DNA of 64,000 nucleotides from Muscardinus avellanarius (taxonomy: Eukaryota > Chordata > Mammalia > Rodentia > Gliridae). Within the stretch, counting starts at the first letter, position 1, and each line of letters starts with the position of its first letter. The stretch is from contig OY726569.1 of NCBI GenBank assembly GCA_963383645.1, forward strand, positions 30,399,592 through 30,463,591. Direction: 5' to 3'. A program made the position numbers and the translations under genes. Positions 43,255-64,000 of this stretch are shown piece after piece. The notes under the pieces are model-generated. The model was not told the origin of the DNA, searched no databases, and saw only the letters and a program-made list of their open reading frames with translations.

Positions 43255-43365
43255 TTTTGTACTAGAAGATTTAACCCCAGGGGCATTTTACCCCCAGCCA
43301 TTTTAAAGTTTATTTATTTTTTAAAATTTGAAACAGGGTCTAAGTTGCTGAGGCTGGCCTCATAA
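43255..43365 (-). repeat. Partial reverse SINE with poly(T)
   Basis: A poly(T) run (about 43236-43257) precedes a reversed, shortened ID/B1 junction. 43366-44462 shows no gene or named repeat. Confidence 0.65.
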
Positions 43366-44462
43366 ACTTTACTCCGTGAAGGGAAGGAGTGTCTAGAAAG
43401 ACAAGAATATGTTTGGAGGGACTGGGGTCCATGGCTGGTGGATGAAGATAATCACCCTCACAGGAGGAGGAATTCAGCTCCCAACGCACCTGACTCGAAG
43501 ACACAGAGATGGGGAGGAAGGTGAGCTTGTGCGTGTGGTGGAGGTGAGGGTCCTGCCTGGTGTGTCTGTTTTTTCAGCAAAGCAGAGTTAGGTTATCAGT
43601 GGGACCAGCCATAGTGGGGCAAAAGGTTGAAGGAGAGATTGGGGGCCTGCACTTGGATTCTGGGGAGGATAAGGAAAGAGGTTGGCAAAAGAAACCCGAG
43701 AAGTGCTTGATGTTGAGAGGACCAGATGCGGCTAGAGGCTGTGGATTCGGAACCACAGCAAATCTCTCATCAGTAGGACCAGTGCTTTGTAGGAAGGAGG
43801 GCGTGGGTGTAGGGGAGGTGAAGAATTGGATTTTATTTTTAGGATCCTTTCAATCTGAGATGATTTTGGCATCTATAGAGGAACATTCGCCACGTGTGCT
43901 TTATTATTTAATCTACACACTTCATAAACCTACTTCAGTAAAAGTTGTCCAAACATCTAAGCACTATATAAACCACGAATCAAAATCTATACATTTGACA
44001 AGGCAAATGATTTAAACGTTGATCACAAATTTAATCAAAGCCTCCTAAATATTTCAGTAGAATTGCTGGCCTAATACATCATTTCCTCTAAAAGCTTCAA
44101 ATATGTTGGTTAAGCATCTATATTATGAGGATCATACAACTTTTAACCTATACCTAAACCTGTTATAAAAGTGGGTCTGTAGACCCAAGAGAGGGACAGT
44201 ATCTCACTTCAGATCGGTTTTTGAATTTGGATGTCAAAAAGAAGAACATCTCAGTACTGATGGAGTTGGAGGTTAGTTAATGAGTTCTTGGTTAAGACCT
44301 GAGATCTGACTTGCCATCTACAATGATTAAAATCTGAGCTGGTGTTTATCTTGCATAGCATGGGACTTTCTTAAGCCCACACATTTTCCATGCATTTAGT
44401 GTATTGTACTGGATGTCTTTCCTTTATAATATGTCATCCTTATATTTAAAGACTATGATATG

Positions 44463-44962
44463 CAGATGTCTTGAAGGTGTCCATGTCCTGATCCTAGAAC
44501 CTGTGAGGGTGCTATATTACATGGCAAAAAAGCAACTTTGCATATACATTTCGGGTTCTGTTCCTTAATAAAGGGAGAACATCCTGGAGAATGTGGGTGG
44601 GCCTAATCACACAAATCCTTGAACTCTGACAACTTTCTCCTCTGAAGTCAGAGAGGCAGGCCAGAGAGGTTCAACGTGTGAGAGAGACTTGGTGCACAGT
44701 TGTTGGTTGAAAAATCAAAGAGTTTTGGGATCTCATCCCTACAACCATAAGGAACTCAATTCTAAACGAGTTTGGAAGTAGATACCTCTCCACCAGTAAG
44801 GAAGGCAGTCTTATACCCTGCTTTTGACCTTGTGAAGTCCCGAGCAGAGAATCCAGTCACATTCTGCAAGACTTCTGACCCTCAGAAACTGAAATAATAA
44901 ATAGGTGTTTTAAAGCCAATAATTTTGTCATAACTTACGACACAGCAAGAGGAAACTAATAC
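44463..44962 (+). mobile_element. MaLR (MLT1-type) LTR
   Basis: 'catgtcctgatcctagaacctg' near the start, 'gggtgggcctaatcaca' in the middle, 'gcaagacttctgaccctcag' and the end 'gaggaaactaatacag' match the layout of MLT1-type solitary LTRs. Diverged, with the AATAAA-like 'gaaataataaatagg' near 44890. Confidence 0.7.
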
Positions 44963-45550
44963 AGTTACTTTATTATCATTATTAACACATTGATCTAGCC
45001 TATTTGCATTTTGAAAAGCTTCTAGTTATCTTTCCCAATATTCATCCTTTTTCTCCTTACTATAAAACTCCTGACTTTTAGCTGGACATGGTTACCTGGA
45101 ATAACGAAAGACTTTATTTCCTAGCCTGTCTCCCTGGCTTGGTGTGGCCAAGTGTGATCAAATTCTAGCTGATGAGATACAATCAAACATGGTAGGCACA
45201 CCTTTCAGAAAGTAGCTGCAAAGGAAAGAGGTGTGCCCTTCCTCCTCCTTGCTGGGGGGGGGGGTGTTGGGCTGATGTAATGGCTGCAGCTCAAGGCGCC
45301 ATCTTGGGTGAGGAGGTCTTTAGCAAGTGTCATGCTAAAGATGGCGAAACAGCAAGAAGAAAGACTGGGTTTTGAGAATCATAAACTAGTCATTTATCCC
45401 TGAACTCTTCATTTTCAGATTCTTCTCTGTGAAACAGAAATCTGCTAACTTGTTTAAGCTATGTTTCCTGGTCACAAAATATGGCTGAATGGTAAAGAAA
45501 AAGGTGTGTGTGTGTGTGTGTGTGTGTGTGCATGTATGTATATCTTTTTC

Positions 45551-46430
45551 TGATGCTGGGGATTGAATCTAGAACCTCATACATGCTAGATGAGTGGTCT
45601 ATCACTGAACTACACCCCCAGACCTATTTCTTTTTTTGTGTGTGTATGGTACTGGGGATGGAACCCAGGGGTATTCTACCTATGAGCAACACTCCTAGCC
45701 CTATTTTTTATTCTTTATTTTGAAACAGGGTCTCACTGAGTTGCAAAGGGCCTCACTAAGTAGCTGATGCTGGCCTCGAACTGCAATTCTCCTGTCTCAA
45801 CCTCCCAAGTGCTGGGATTACAAGCCTGTGCCACCACGCCTGGCTCCCAGACCTATTTCTGTCTAAAACCACAAATTCACATTGGTATTTCTTAACTAAC
45901 TTGAACATTACCATATCTTTTTTTCCCATCTGATTGTAACATAGTTTTACATTTATTTTGTCTACAATATACCATACCTGTTTGTAGCTTGTAATCCCTG
46001 ATCCAGACTTCATGTTCTCTCTACAGGGAGCCTATAGTGTCTTACTATGATTCTTGTGTGTGTGTGTGGGGGGGAGGGTACTGGGGATTGAACTCGGGGA
46101 CATTCTACTTCTAAACTATGCCCTCAGCGCTATTTGCTTTTTATTTTTTATTATTATTTTTTTTTGGTGGTGGTACTGGGGGTGGAACCCAGAGGCTTTC
46201 TACCCCTGGGCTGTACTCCCAGACCTTTTTTTTAATATATATTTTATTTGGAAACAGGGTCTCACTAAGTTGCTGAAAGCCTCACTAAGTAGCTGAGGCT
46301 GGCTTCGAACCCATGCCATCCTCCTGTCTCAGCCTCCCCAGTGCGGAGATTACAGGCGTACGCCCGGCCCTATTTGCTTTTTAAACAGGGTCTCACTAAG
46401 TTGTTGAGGGCGCCTCACTAAGTTCACTGA
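45551..46430 (-). repeat. Minus-strand SINEs
   Basis: A (TG)n run (45504-45531) precedes a reverse ID tail (45551-45625). Reverse full B1-dID copies follow at 45640-45845 and 46165-46368, with ID fragments at about 46076-46132 and 46380-46430. Confidence 0.75.
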
Positions 46431-46439
46431 CTACCATTT

Positions 46440-47528
46440 TGTAGTTACTGTATAGATAGTCACTCATGCTGGACCAATAGGGCAGTGGGGTAAGATAGTA
46501 TGCTTATAATACTGGCAGAAGAGTGGTTGGAGGGGCAAGTTTTGGAATCCCAGGTAACAGGAAGCTTAAGGAGGAGCGTGAGCCAGCACAGATCAGGAGA
46601 AAGCAGAGAGGCAGCAGAGACCGGCTGGGGCGGGCGCAGTGAAGCAGCCGGTGGAGCTGAGAGGAAGCAGGTGTCAAGAGCGCGGAGCAACTTAAGTTCA
46701 GACTTCAGAGGTGGAACAGTTCCAGGAGGTGGACAGGCGCGAGGCTGTATGGTTGTTGAAGTATTCCACGGTCCACAGGTGACCTTCCACCCCCATCTTC
46801 AGCTCTGTACACCACTCTCAGTCAGAGCAAACACACACACCCAAGTCTTTGGTGAGTGGGGAGGTGAGGGCCAGAGTCCATCTGAAACCTGGCACCAAAG
46901 GACGACCAAGGTCCCTGCCTGCTGTCCCATTACACACGCAAAATCTGTTCCGTGTTCAGGTCAGGCGGGTGCCCCTTCCTGCCTTACCACGCCCGCTCTG
47001 GACCCTCAGTGGCCCTCCCCACCCTCTGCGTGTGGCTGCCTCCCTCCCCAGCCCATACGGTGCTGGCCGAGATCTGTGATGCTGGCACTCTTCTCAGGAA
47101 GGCGCCTGCAGGGTTCTCTGAGGTGGGTCCATCTGGGTCCCTGTAGGAGGCTGTCAGGCTTACCTGTGCCACCTGTCCCCAAATAGCACTGAGCAGGAAG
47201 TTGGCGTGGGAGAACAGGAGGAGCAGAAACTGCAAAGGACTGCAGGCCATTCTCCCTGCCAAACCTTGCCCTGACCCTAGGGCCATGGACACAAAGAGAT
47301 GCAGCGGGAGGCTGGGGCAGCGGAGTTGGGGGTGCGGGCCAAGGGCACGCTCTGCTCTCTTCGTAACCTTGGGTGTCTGGCACAGTCTCATGCAAGGAGG
47401 TGGGAGGAGGAAGGGTAGAGACAGCCGGAGGGAGCCTCTCTTCTGCCCCAAGGTTCTGTTTCTGGGACAGGGAGGGCAGAAGGCAGTAATGGGGGTTGGG
47501 GACTTCTGTCTTTGAAAGGCCTGGGCCC
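46440..47528. other. Region 3' of CBLN3, no separate gene seen
   Basis: An open frame of 228 codons on plus (46500-47186) lacks a recognisable domain and is covered by opposite-strand frames. I regard it as chance. On the minus strand this is where the CBLN3 3' UTR would run. I found no obvious AATAAA on minus close to the stop. Confidence 0.4.
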
Positions 47529-49235
<1,707 letters not shown>

Positions 49236-49319
49236 TCACTTTCCCTCTTTGGCCTGCCACATCTTCACCCGAAGGGGTCAGATTTCCACGAAATGCCTCC
49301 TCTTTCCTGAGAAACAACT

Positions 49320-49740
49320 ATGCACAGCGCGACAACCCGAGGGCCGGGGCCCCGCGGGAGCACTGCGGGCGCCAGGGCGGGCGCGGGAGGAGGGAGCGCG
49401 CCTCCGGGCCCCCAGCCAAGGCCGGGCGGGCCCAGCCCGGGAGGAGTGGGGCTGGCTCCGCCCCAGGCCAGGAAGTGACTTAAAAACAGTTTGAGATGTG
49501 GAAAAGAGAGGTGCTCGTTGGGTGAGGAGCGCGGGAAGGCCCGCCCAGATTCGGGCCCCCTGCCCTGGTCCCCTGGGCGGGGGCACGGGCGTCGCGGGGG
49601 CCCCAGAGGCGCCGGGGGGACCCGAGGCTGGGGCCCGCGGCCCGGCTGGTAGGCGCGCCCCTCGGGGTGGGTGCGGGGCCCGGTGGGGCTGCGAAGGCTG
49701 GGGGAGGGGGCGCAGGAGGGGTGTGGCCAGGGCCTTGAAA
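49320..49740. promoter_or_regulatory. CpG island, probable KHNYN promoter
   Basis: A GC/CpG-dense block between the divergent CBLN3 and KHNYN start codons. KHNYN probably has an untranslated first exon here, because its first coding exon begins after a good acceptor (AG at 50076-50077). The transcription start itself is not determined. Confidence 0.65.
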
Positions 49741-50058
49741 TGGCCACCAAGGGCCTCGGAGGACAGCCCAGTTAGGGACCTTCAGTCCCCACTCCTTAGA
49801 CCTCCAGACCGAGCTGGAGCCCCCCACCCTCCCTGCCGAGGGTTGGGACCCTCAGAGGCCAGGCGCCCGTCCCTGATAGCCTTGTTTACCCTCGACTTCC
49901 TCTCAGGGAGAGGAGGATAGTCTGACTCCTCCCTACCTTCGAGCTGGACTCAGACTCTCGTTCCCACCTGGGGTTGTTTACCAGAACTGTAACTAAGAGC
50001 GACCTGTTGATTGTTGGAGGAGGCCAGGGTTTGGGGTGCGGGGACCCTGAGGCTCTGA

Positions 50059-58009
<7,951 letters not shown>

Positions 58010-60282
58010 GCCTTGCCTGCTTGTAAGGCTGTCGCCTGGTTAGCTCAGCTTCCCCTAGCTCAGCCCTTTCTGTGAAAGTCCCTCTGCTGCTCAGACTCTG
58101 ACCCAGACTCACTCTGAGTTGGTGCTTTAGGTCAGGGAAGCCTGAGGAGGAGCACCCAAGTGTGGAGCGTGCTCTTGCCTGGGGCACTTTGGGGACAAGT
58201 TCATACGGTTGGTCCTATCTGGAGTCAGAACCTCAAGCACCTGTCAAGAGCTTCTGCTCAGCTTTAACTTCTCAATCTTGCCCTAGTACAGGGTTTGAGT
58301 GGGGAACGGGGGCTGCTGGAGAGGGTAAGTTCTGGAGGCTGGGACTGTTGGTTCTACTTCCAAGCTGAGCTGGGTGGAGGCTAGGGCAGGCCAGAGACAG
58401 GATGGTGCACAGCCCCCTGGGAGTGTCAGAGGGAATGCTGGACCCTGGAGGGGTTGTAGTGTTAGGTAGGTTGAGTTGCAATGGGGTAGCAGTGAGTTGG
58501 GAAAAAAGAGGGAGGCCTGGCTTCTAGTGTCAGCTCTGCCTATGACCCTGACCCAGCTTCTTGGCTTTTACTTCTGCCTATACATCAGAAGTAAAAACAC
58601 CTTTTGGGAGGACAAATGAGAATACAGAGGAAAGCTCATTGGAGAGGAATTTAGACCAAGTCTCAGGTGTGTCTGCTTGTGTCTGTATAGGCTCCCTAAC
58701 CAGGTTATCACTTTCAGAGAAATGTGGGTTCTCCCATGTCCAGTACCTACACCCTACATTTTAATAGTGTCCTCAGCATAACATGCCCTATAATGGCTGC
58801 ATCCCTTTTGGGCAAACTTCAAAATCCACATTTACAAGGTAGTTAAATTAGGGGTGATTGTTTGCATTACCAAAAGACTCAGGGTTCCTAGACATGGCAG
58901 CTCTCCTGGTGCATTCAAGTGTTTGTTTACAGATTAACAAGTATGTCCGGAAGTCCCTGTGTAGACCTTCTTGCTGAAGTGTTGAGACCATTCACCAAAT
59001 CGATGAAGCCATGCTCTGTGGTGACATTGACGTGATCTGACCCCAAATTTTCTTTGTGGTTTAAGATTAGGCTGTATGAGGCAAGGCACACTTCCCTTTG
59101 TGTATGGGTGTGCAGACTAGATAAGACGTCTAATATCTGGAAGACTGAGCATCGGAATTGAAAGGTCCCTGACCTGACTGGCCACCAGACCAACCCCACT
59201 GTCACCTCACAGGTCCTCTCCCTGTCTGGATTCCGGCTGTGCTGGGGAATTGCTCCACGTAGTCCTTTCTGTAGCAGAGCCCAAAGCATGCTCTTGTTAC
59301 ATTTTTACCTTTAAGACTGGTCATCCTCCCAGGAACAATGTGGAGCCATTCAGTTTCCTAGAGTCTAAGACCAGATAAAGAGGAAAGACAGGCACCACTG
59401 GGTTCTGTTCTGTTTGGGCCCTGCAGCAAGTCCCTGAATAAGATCCTTGTCAGGCTCTGCTGTTTTCTGAGTGGCACGCAAAGTTGAATACTGCACGAGA
59501 AGCTAAACGAGGGTCTGTAGGTCCCAGTGTCTTCTGCCGTCTCCTTTGGTGATTTACACAACTAGACCGCACTGACTCAAGGCAGGCTGGCCAGGGAGAT
59601 GACCGTGACTCAGAGGGAGGTTGGTTAATATGGTCTGAACTGAGAGCTGGGGAAACTACGTATGTAGGTGGTGGCAGATATCGCAGCCTCAGGGAGATTA
59701 AAATGATCCCAGGTGAACACTTGGGACTTGCTTTTCCTTGGTAGGGTTGAGTTTGTGACTGACTCCCAGCTTTTTTTACTTTGCACATGGTGGGTATACA
59801 GTAGGCCAGAGGTATTTTCTGCCCTTTGGTGCTAGAGACCCTAGTAGAATCAGATGAGAGGGAAATTTTAGGCTTCTAACAGGGATGTTGGCTTGGTCCT
59901 ACTGTAACTGGGATGAACGCGATTTTTTTTTAAACTAGTTTGTGGGGATCAAAGCGATTTTTTTTTAAACAAATTCACTGCCACTTGGTGACACAGACTG
60001 AAGGCTCCACGAATGGGTGTGCAGGTGACCACACAACTCACTGGAAATAGATTTATAGTTTCTCTTCTAATCTTTACCTTTATTATAACATCATGCCTCA
60101 TATTTGTAACCATCTCTTTAACTAAAAGAGGTACCAAGGTGGGAAAAGGTGAGGAGAATGTTGACTATTTTAACTTCCAAAACCCCTTGTAGGGGAATGA
60201 GTCATCTCGGGAGATAGTCCTTGAAATAAGTTCCAGGAGAATTTAGGCCAAAGAGATGAGCTGAAGCTAGAGATAGTTTATC
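58010..60282 (+). other. KHNYN 3' UTR and convergent intergenic region
   Basis: No coding exon is supported here. KHNYN and SDR39U1 converge with 2.6 kb between their stops. I saw no canonical AATAAA for KHNYN. An ATTAAA at 59697-59702 is a weak candidate, so the KHNYN 3' end is unresolved. Confidence 0.5.
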
Positions 60283-60288
60283 TTTATT
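60283..60288 (-). terminator. SDR39U1: Poly(A) signal of SDR39U1
   Basis: The plus-strand 'tttatt' gives AATAAA on minus, 330 bases beyond the SDR39U1 stop; the best candidate for its 3' end. Confidence 0.65.
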
Positions 60289-60618
60289 GCCAAGATTGCA
60301 CAGCATTCTGAGAACTGAGAACACACAGAACCGAGGCAACAGTACAGCACACCAGAAAAACCAAACTTGGAAATTCTTTGACAAGGAGTCAAAGAGGTTA
60401 CGATCCTAACTTGAGATTATAACCTTGAGAATACAGAGAGTTTCTTGGTTAAATAAGGTAGAGCAAAAGAACAATGGAGAAGGAGGGATGGGAGAGGAAT
60501 CCCTAAAAACTAAGTGGGTTTTTATCTCAAGTAGGGGACTGCCTGAGCCTATTCACACATCTAACCAGGAAGCCTTTGTTGAGGGGCAGACCTCAGCCCC
60601 TGCCATGAGCCTTTCTAC

Positions 60619-63227
60619 TTAAGCTACGACTTCCTTCAAGGCGGCCCCTATCTCTGGGAAGGAATACTGGTAGCCGGTGGCCAGTGTCCGCCGTGGGACC
60701 ACCTTCTGGCCCTCCAGCAGCATGATGGCACGCTCTTGCCCAAAGACAGCTCGCACTACAGTGCTGGGAAGAGGGATGAAGGCTGGGCGGCCCAGGGCAG
60801 CGCCCAAGGCCTGGGCAAACTCAGCATTGGTGGTGGTGGAGGCTGGAGCCACGCCATTCAGCACCCCCTGCACGTGGTTTGCTTCGAGGGCATGGGTCAG
60901 AATTCCTGCCAGGTCCCTGATGTGAATCCAGGGGAAGAACTGGTGGCCTGAGCCGATGGGGCCGCCCAGGCCCAGGCGGAAGGGCAGCAGCATGTGGCCG
61001 ATGGCACCACCTCCACGGCCTAGCACAACCCCTAGAGCAGGCAAGAGGGCGGCATAGGGAGGTCCTTCAGCCTGGAAGCAGCCCTACTCCTGCCCCCATT
61101 TCTCAGTTTCCCCTTCCTCACTTTCTCCCATGTGGACTCAGCTCTGTAACAAGAGCTGAGCAGTTATCCTAAGTGATGAGTTCTCTTAAGCTTCCCCGAT
61201 ATCCCCCTCCCATCCCGAGGAGCCGTTCCACCTTGTCCTGGCTCTCACCAGAGCGGACCACCACCTGGCGTGTTGAGTCTCCAGGAAGCCTGGCTGCAGC
61301 TTCCCATTTAGTTACGAGGTTGGAGAAAAAGTCAAAATCCCCTCCTGTGCTGTCCTCGTCGTACTCTGCGGTCAGGCTGGGCTGGTAGTAGGCTGCAGGG
61401 GGAACAGCACTCATTTGCTCTGGTGTCCTTTTCCTTCCTGCTCCTGTGCAGCCAGGGCTCCCCTTGCTCTCACCCTCTTTGGCCCCTTGGGAAGAAAGCG
61501 GCATGGATAGTTTCTCCCCGAGCTTCTCTATGACCTGACGTGGTCTGGTGTGAAAGAACTCTTAACTTTAGCTGCTACACTCTGAGGCTGCTAGAGTATA
61601 TGGTTAACAACAGAAACTTGGGGACCTGGTTGCCTGAATATTAATCTCAGTTCTGCCATTTCTTATTTCTCTGATTTGGCAAGTTACCTAACCTCTCTAT
61701 GTTTTTTTTTTTTTAATCTTTAAAATGGGAGTAATAGTACCTACCTCAGGGTTGTTGTGAGGATTAAATGATGTAATATGTATAAAACATTTAGAACAGT
61801 GGCTGGTATGTACATTACAAATGTTTGCAATTATTTGGTCCCAAAGGTAAATTATACAACAGTCAGGAACTTAATTCCTAAAAAAAACTGTGGTGTGAAA
61901 AGCAAAGGACTTGGGAGGAAGCGGGCTTTTCTCTGGCATTTAAGAATCCCCCTCGCCCCCACATACGCCGCCTCCTTTCTCTGAGAGTCTCCATTTCTCA
62001 ATGAAAATACACACAGAGATCAGGAAAAACATGTGTGGACCCAGCACCTAGCATTTGTTGTGTCTGGAAAAGACCAGCTTTCAGGAGTGTATAGCCACCA
62101 GGGCCTAAACCACCCTCTTACTCTGCGCCCTCTTTTCCCTGAGTAACGTAATAGGTTGGAGACTTGGGGGCATACCTACACCTGTGACCACTATCCAGGT
62201 CTGAGGGGGTTGTGAAGCTTTGGTAATGGCGTTAGCCAGTGTTTGGGTGGTCTCCAGGCGGCTGTTGAGAACTTCTTTTTGGAAGGCTTCATTCCACCTG
62301 CCAAAACAACAAACATACAGAGAAAATAAAAAGCCACTAAATATATACCTGCCTCTCGCTCCCTGGGATCTATTCTATACCAATTTTAGTAAAACAATGC
62401 ATTGTGGCTTCAAGAGACCATGTCTCCTAAACAAGGAAAAGGCATATTTTTCTCAGACATTCTGAGTTATGCATGAGAACTTAAGTCACCTGGCAGGTGG
62501 GCGTGGAGGAATGGGTTGGAACAAGAAGAATGGAACTGGTATTTTGTTTCAATTCTCAATCCCGCAGCTCGGTTATCTACAACTCACAGGTTCTCATGGA
62601 AGTGGGACCCTGTCTTCCCTCTGCTCTGGGATTCCCGCTTTAGGGACCCGGCTGACCTTCGGAGAGGGTTGAGGATGTTCTCCCCCGCCAGGTTGACGGC
62701 AGCATCGCAGCTGGGCAGCCCCGACTTAGCAAGCTCATCCTGTCAGAGAAAGTGCACGGTGCCCGCCGGCCCCGCCCTGCGCGGACAAACTGGCTCCCCC
62801 CAAGCTTTCAGATGCACATACCCAAGTGATCCGGCCTGGCCCGGGACGCCGGGACACCAGCGTCACGTTGTGGCCCCTGGCTTTCAGAAGTTGGGTTAGG
62901 GCAGTCCCAATGAAGCCCGTCCCGCCACCTGATCAGACAACACAAACTGCTTATACTCCCGGGAGAAGAAAGGAGCTTTGCGTATCTGCTCACGGCCCCT
63001 CCTCTGGCGCCATCCCATCTGAATGCAGACTCCGCCCCCTTCCCTGCCCTTCCCACCGATGCAGAGGTGACTGAGGTCAAGGGGGTTTGTCTTCTTGGGC
63101 TGGAAGGCCAAGGCCAGGTAGCGGGTGCAGCGGACAGAGCCCTCGCGGCCTGGCCTCCCAGCCCCCAATCTCCGGCTGAGCCCGCCCCTCACGACTTCTC
63201 CCCTCCCTCACCCACAAGCACCCGCAT
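60619..63227 (-). CDS. SDR39U1: SDR39U1: atypical short-chain dehydrogenase/reductase, 294 aa
   Basis: Minus-strand exons 63227-63212, 62928-62822, 62739-62657, 62297-62176, 61392-61249 and 61031-60619 (stop TAA); all GT...AG and the total is 295 codons including stop. The N-terminus 'MRVLVGGGTGFIG' is a Rossmann nucleotide-binding motif, formed across the first intron. The middle has 'DAAVNLAGENI' and the later 'YYQPSLTAEYDEDS', and the C-terminal part has 'HQFFPWIHIRDLAGIL'. This is the extended/atypical SDR family (SDR39U, like bacterial YfcH epimerases), probably NADP(H)-binding; the substrate is not established. Length is one residue from the human protein. The short 16-base coding part of exon 1 lies in the promoter CpG island. 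Confidence 0.96.
61640..61810 (-). repeat. MIR element in an SDR39U1 intron
   Basis: 'gcaagttacctaacctctct' followed by 'ctttaaaatgggagtaatag' and 'tgttgtgaggattaaatgat' is a clear reverse MIR. Confidence 0.8.
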
Positions 63228-63450
63228 AGCGATCCTGTCCCAACGCGCCTGCGCAAGATGTAAAGGCCCGCCCCTCACGCGACTACGGCCTTCTGCGCAG
63301 GCGCAGGCGGTGTTCAGGAAGTGCGCTCCAATCGGGAGACGCCCGGAGGGAGCCTGGGCGTGGTCCTGCCGCAACCCGGAAGGACTCCTAAAACAGGCAG
63401 TAAATTCTCCTGGAGGCTCGGCGGGGGGCGGGCAAGCCGCCGGAGGAGGC
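63228..63450 (-). promoter_or_regulatory. SDR39U1: SDR39U1 CpG promoter with NRF1-type sites
   Basis: GC-rich and TATA-less. A perfect-looking NRF1 palindrome, 'tgcgcaggcgca', lies at 63294-63305 and a related 'cgcctgcgcaag' at 63246-63257, both within 80 bases upstream of the start codon. NRF1 sites are typical of housekeeping promoters. This is motif reading only. Confidence 0.65.
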
Positions 63451-63534
63451 AGGAAAGTGCTGCCCTCGCTCCCTCTCACAAAGAAATAAACCATCAAAGC
63501 TGGAGACTCAGCCAGCCTGGTTCCCCAGTACTAG

Positions 63535-63945
63535 GAAGACTGAAACTGGAGGAGCGCAAGTTCGAGTATAGTCTCAGCAATTAGTGAGAGTCTCATCAAC
63601 GTAGACCCTGTTTCAAAATAAAAATAAAATAGGGCAGGGGGTGTACCTCGGAGGTAGAACGCCTCCGAGTTGGGTTCAGTCTCTGATACCACAAAAAAAA
63701 ACACAAAAGAAACCAAAATAACAAAACAACAACAATGCATACACCCTAGAGACCCGGCCATGGGGGCACACACCTGTAGTCCCTGTACTAGGGAGACTGA
63801 GACGCGAGGGTCGCAGCTTGGAGGCCAGCCTCAGCCCCTTAGTGAAACCCTCAGCAACATAGCGATAATCTGTTTCAAAATAAAAAATAAAATAGGGCTG
63901 AGGGTATAGCTCAGAGGTAGCATGCTCCTGGGTTCAATTCCTGAG
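63535..63945 (+). repeat. Two plus-strand SINEs
   Basis: Diverged B1-dID copies at about 63535-63700 and 63755-63945, the second with a good ID tail ('tatagctcagaggtag'). Confidence 0.75.
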
Positions 63946-63950
63946 ACCTA

Positions 63951-63987
63951 AATGAATGAATGAATGAATGAATGAATGAATGAATGA
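63951..63987. repeat. (TGAA)n microsatellite
   Basis: About nine TGAA units at the tail of the preceding SINE, running almost to the window end. Confidence 0.9.
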
Positions 63988-64000
63988 CATACCCATCAAC

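Noticed and set aside
46500..47186. 228-codon plus-strand open frame
   Set aside because: No domain, no splice context, Ser/Gly/Arg-rich composition and equally long frames on the other strand.
49498..49920. 140-codon frame upstream of KHNYN
   Set aside because: A Gly/Arg/Pro-rich frame in the CpG island with no homology I recognise and no splice link to the KHNYN start exon.

Overview
This is mammalian nuclear DNA, most likely from a squirrel-family rodent (Sciuridae: ground squirrel, marmot or relative). The evidence is the dominant repeat: dozens of copies of a B1-like head joined to a tRNA-derived ID-type tail (box A 'tagctcagagg', box B 'ggttcaatcc'), the B1-dID/MEN type known from squirrels. 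Older MIR and MaLR relics, L1 pieces and GC-rich CpG-island promoters also fit a rodent genome. The species cannot be named from this window.

Four protein-coding genes are recognisable, in the order of human chromosome 14q12: NYNRIN (+, coding exons 13007-32593), CBLN3 (-, 48677-47529), KHNYN (+, 50095-58009) and SDR39U1 (-, 63227-60619). For all four I traced reading frame and splice sites base by base. The coding lengths close in frame at 1913, 205, 664 and 294 codons. NYNRIN and KHNYN are paralogues with the same exon architecture. Both have an N-terminal KH-like region and a NYN/PIN-type ribonuclease domain split over the same five exons. They differ at the last exon: KHNYN ends in a short CUBAN-like tail, while NYNRIN has a 2.9-kb exon derived from a retroelement pol gene (RNase H-like region, zinc-binding H2C2, integrase core). 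CBLN3 encodes a secreted C1q-domain cerebellin. SDR39U1 encodes an atypical short-chain dehydrogenase and converges on KHNYN.

Layout: 1-12.3 kb is intergenic and repeat-rich, with an L1-derived element on the minus strand (2.4-5.4 kb) and two adjacent endogenous-retrovirus 3' ends (6.6-8.9 kb). A CpG island lies at 12.3-13.4 kb. NYNRIN runs to about 34.6 kb including its probable 3' UTR, with an 8.1-kb SINE-packed first coding intron. Next is a repeat-rich intergenic stretch (34.6-47 kb) holding a second copy of the L1-derived element on the plus strand (38472-41250). CBLN3, a CpG island (49.3-49.7 kb), KHNYN and SDR39U1 with its CpG/NRF1-type promoter (about 63.2-63.4 kb) follow.

The most unusual item is the L1-derived element. 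Both copies share one rearranged structure: 5' UTR, then ORF1, then an already degenerate piece of L1 ORF2 in inverted orientation, then an L1-type 3' UTR and poly(A). One copy has a perfect 15-bp target-site duplication and the other has an intact 344-codon ORF1. This points to a mobile ORF1-only half-LINE family that spread after the rearrangement. The two copies form a large inverted repeat bracketing all of NYNRIN.
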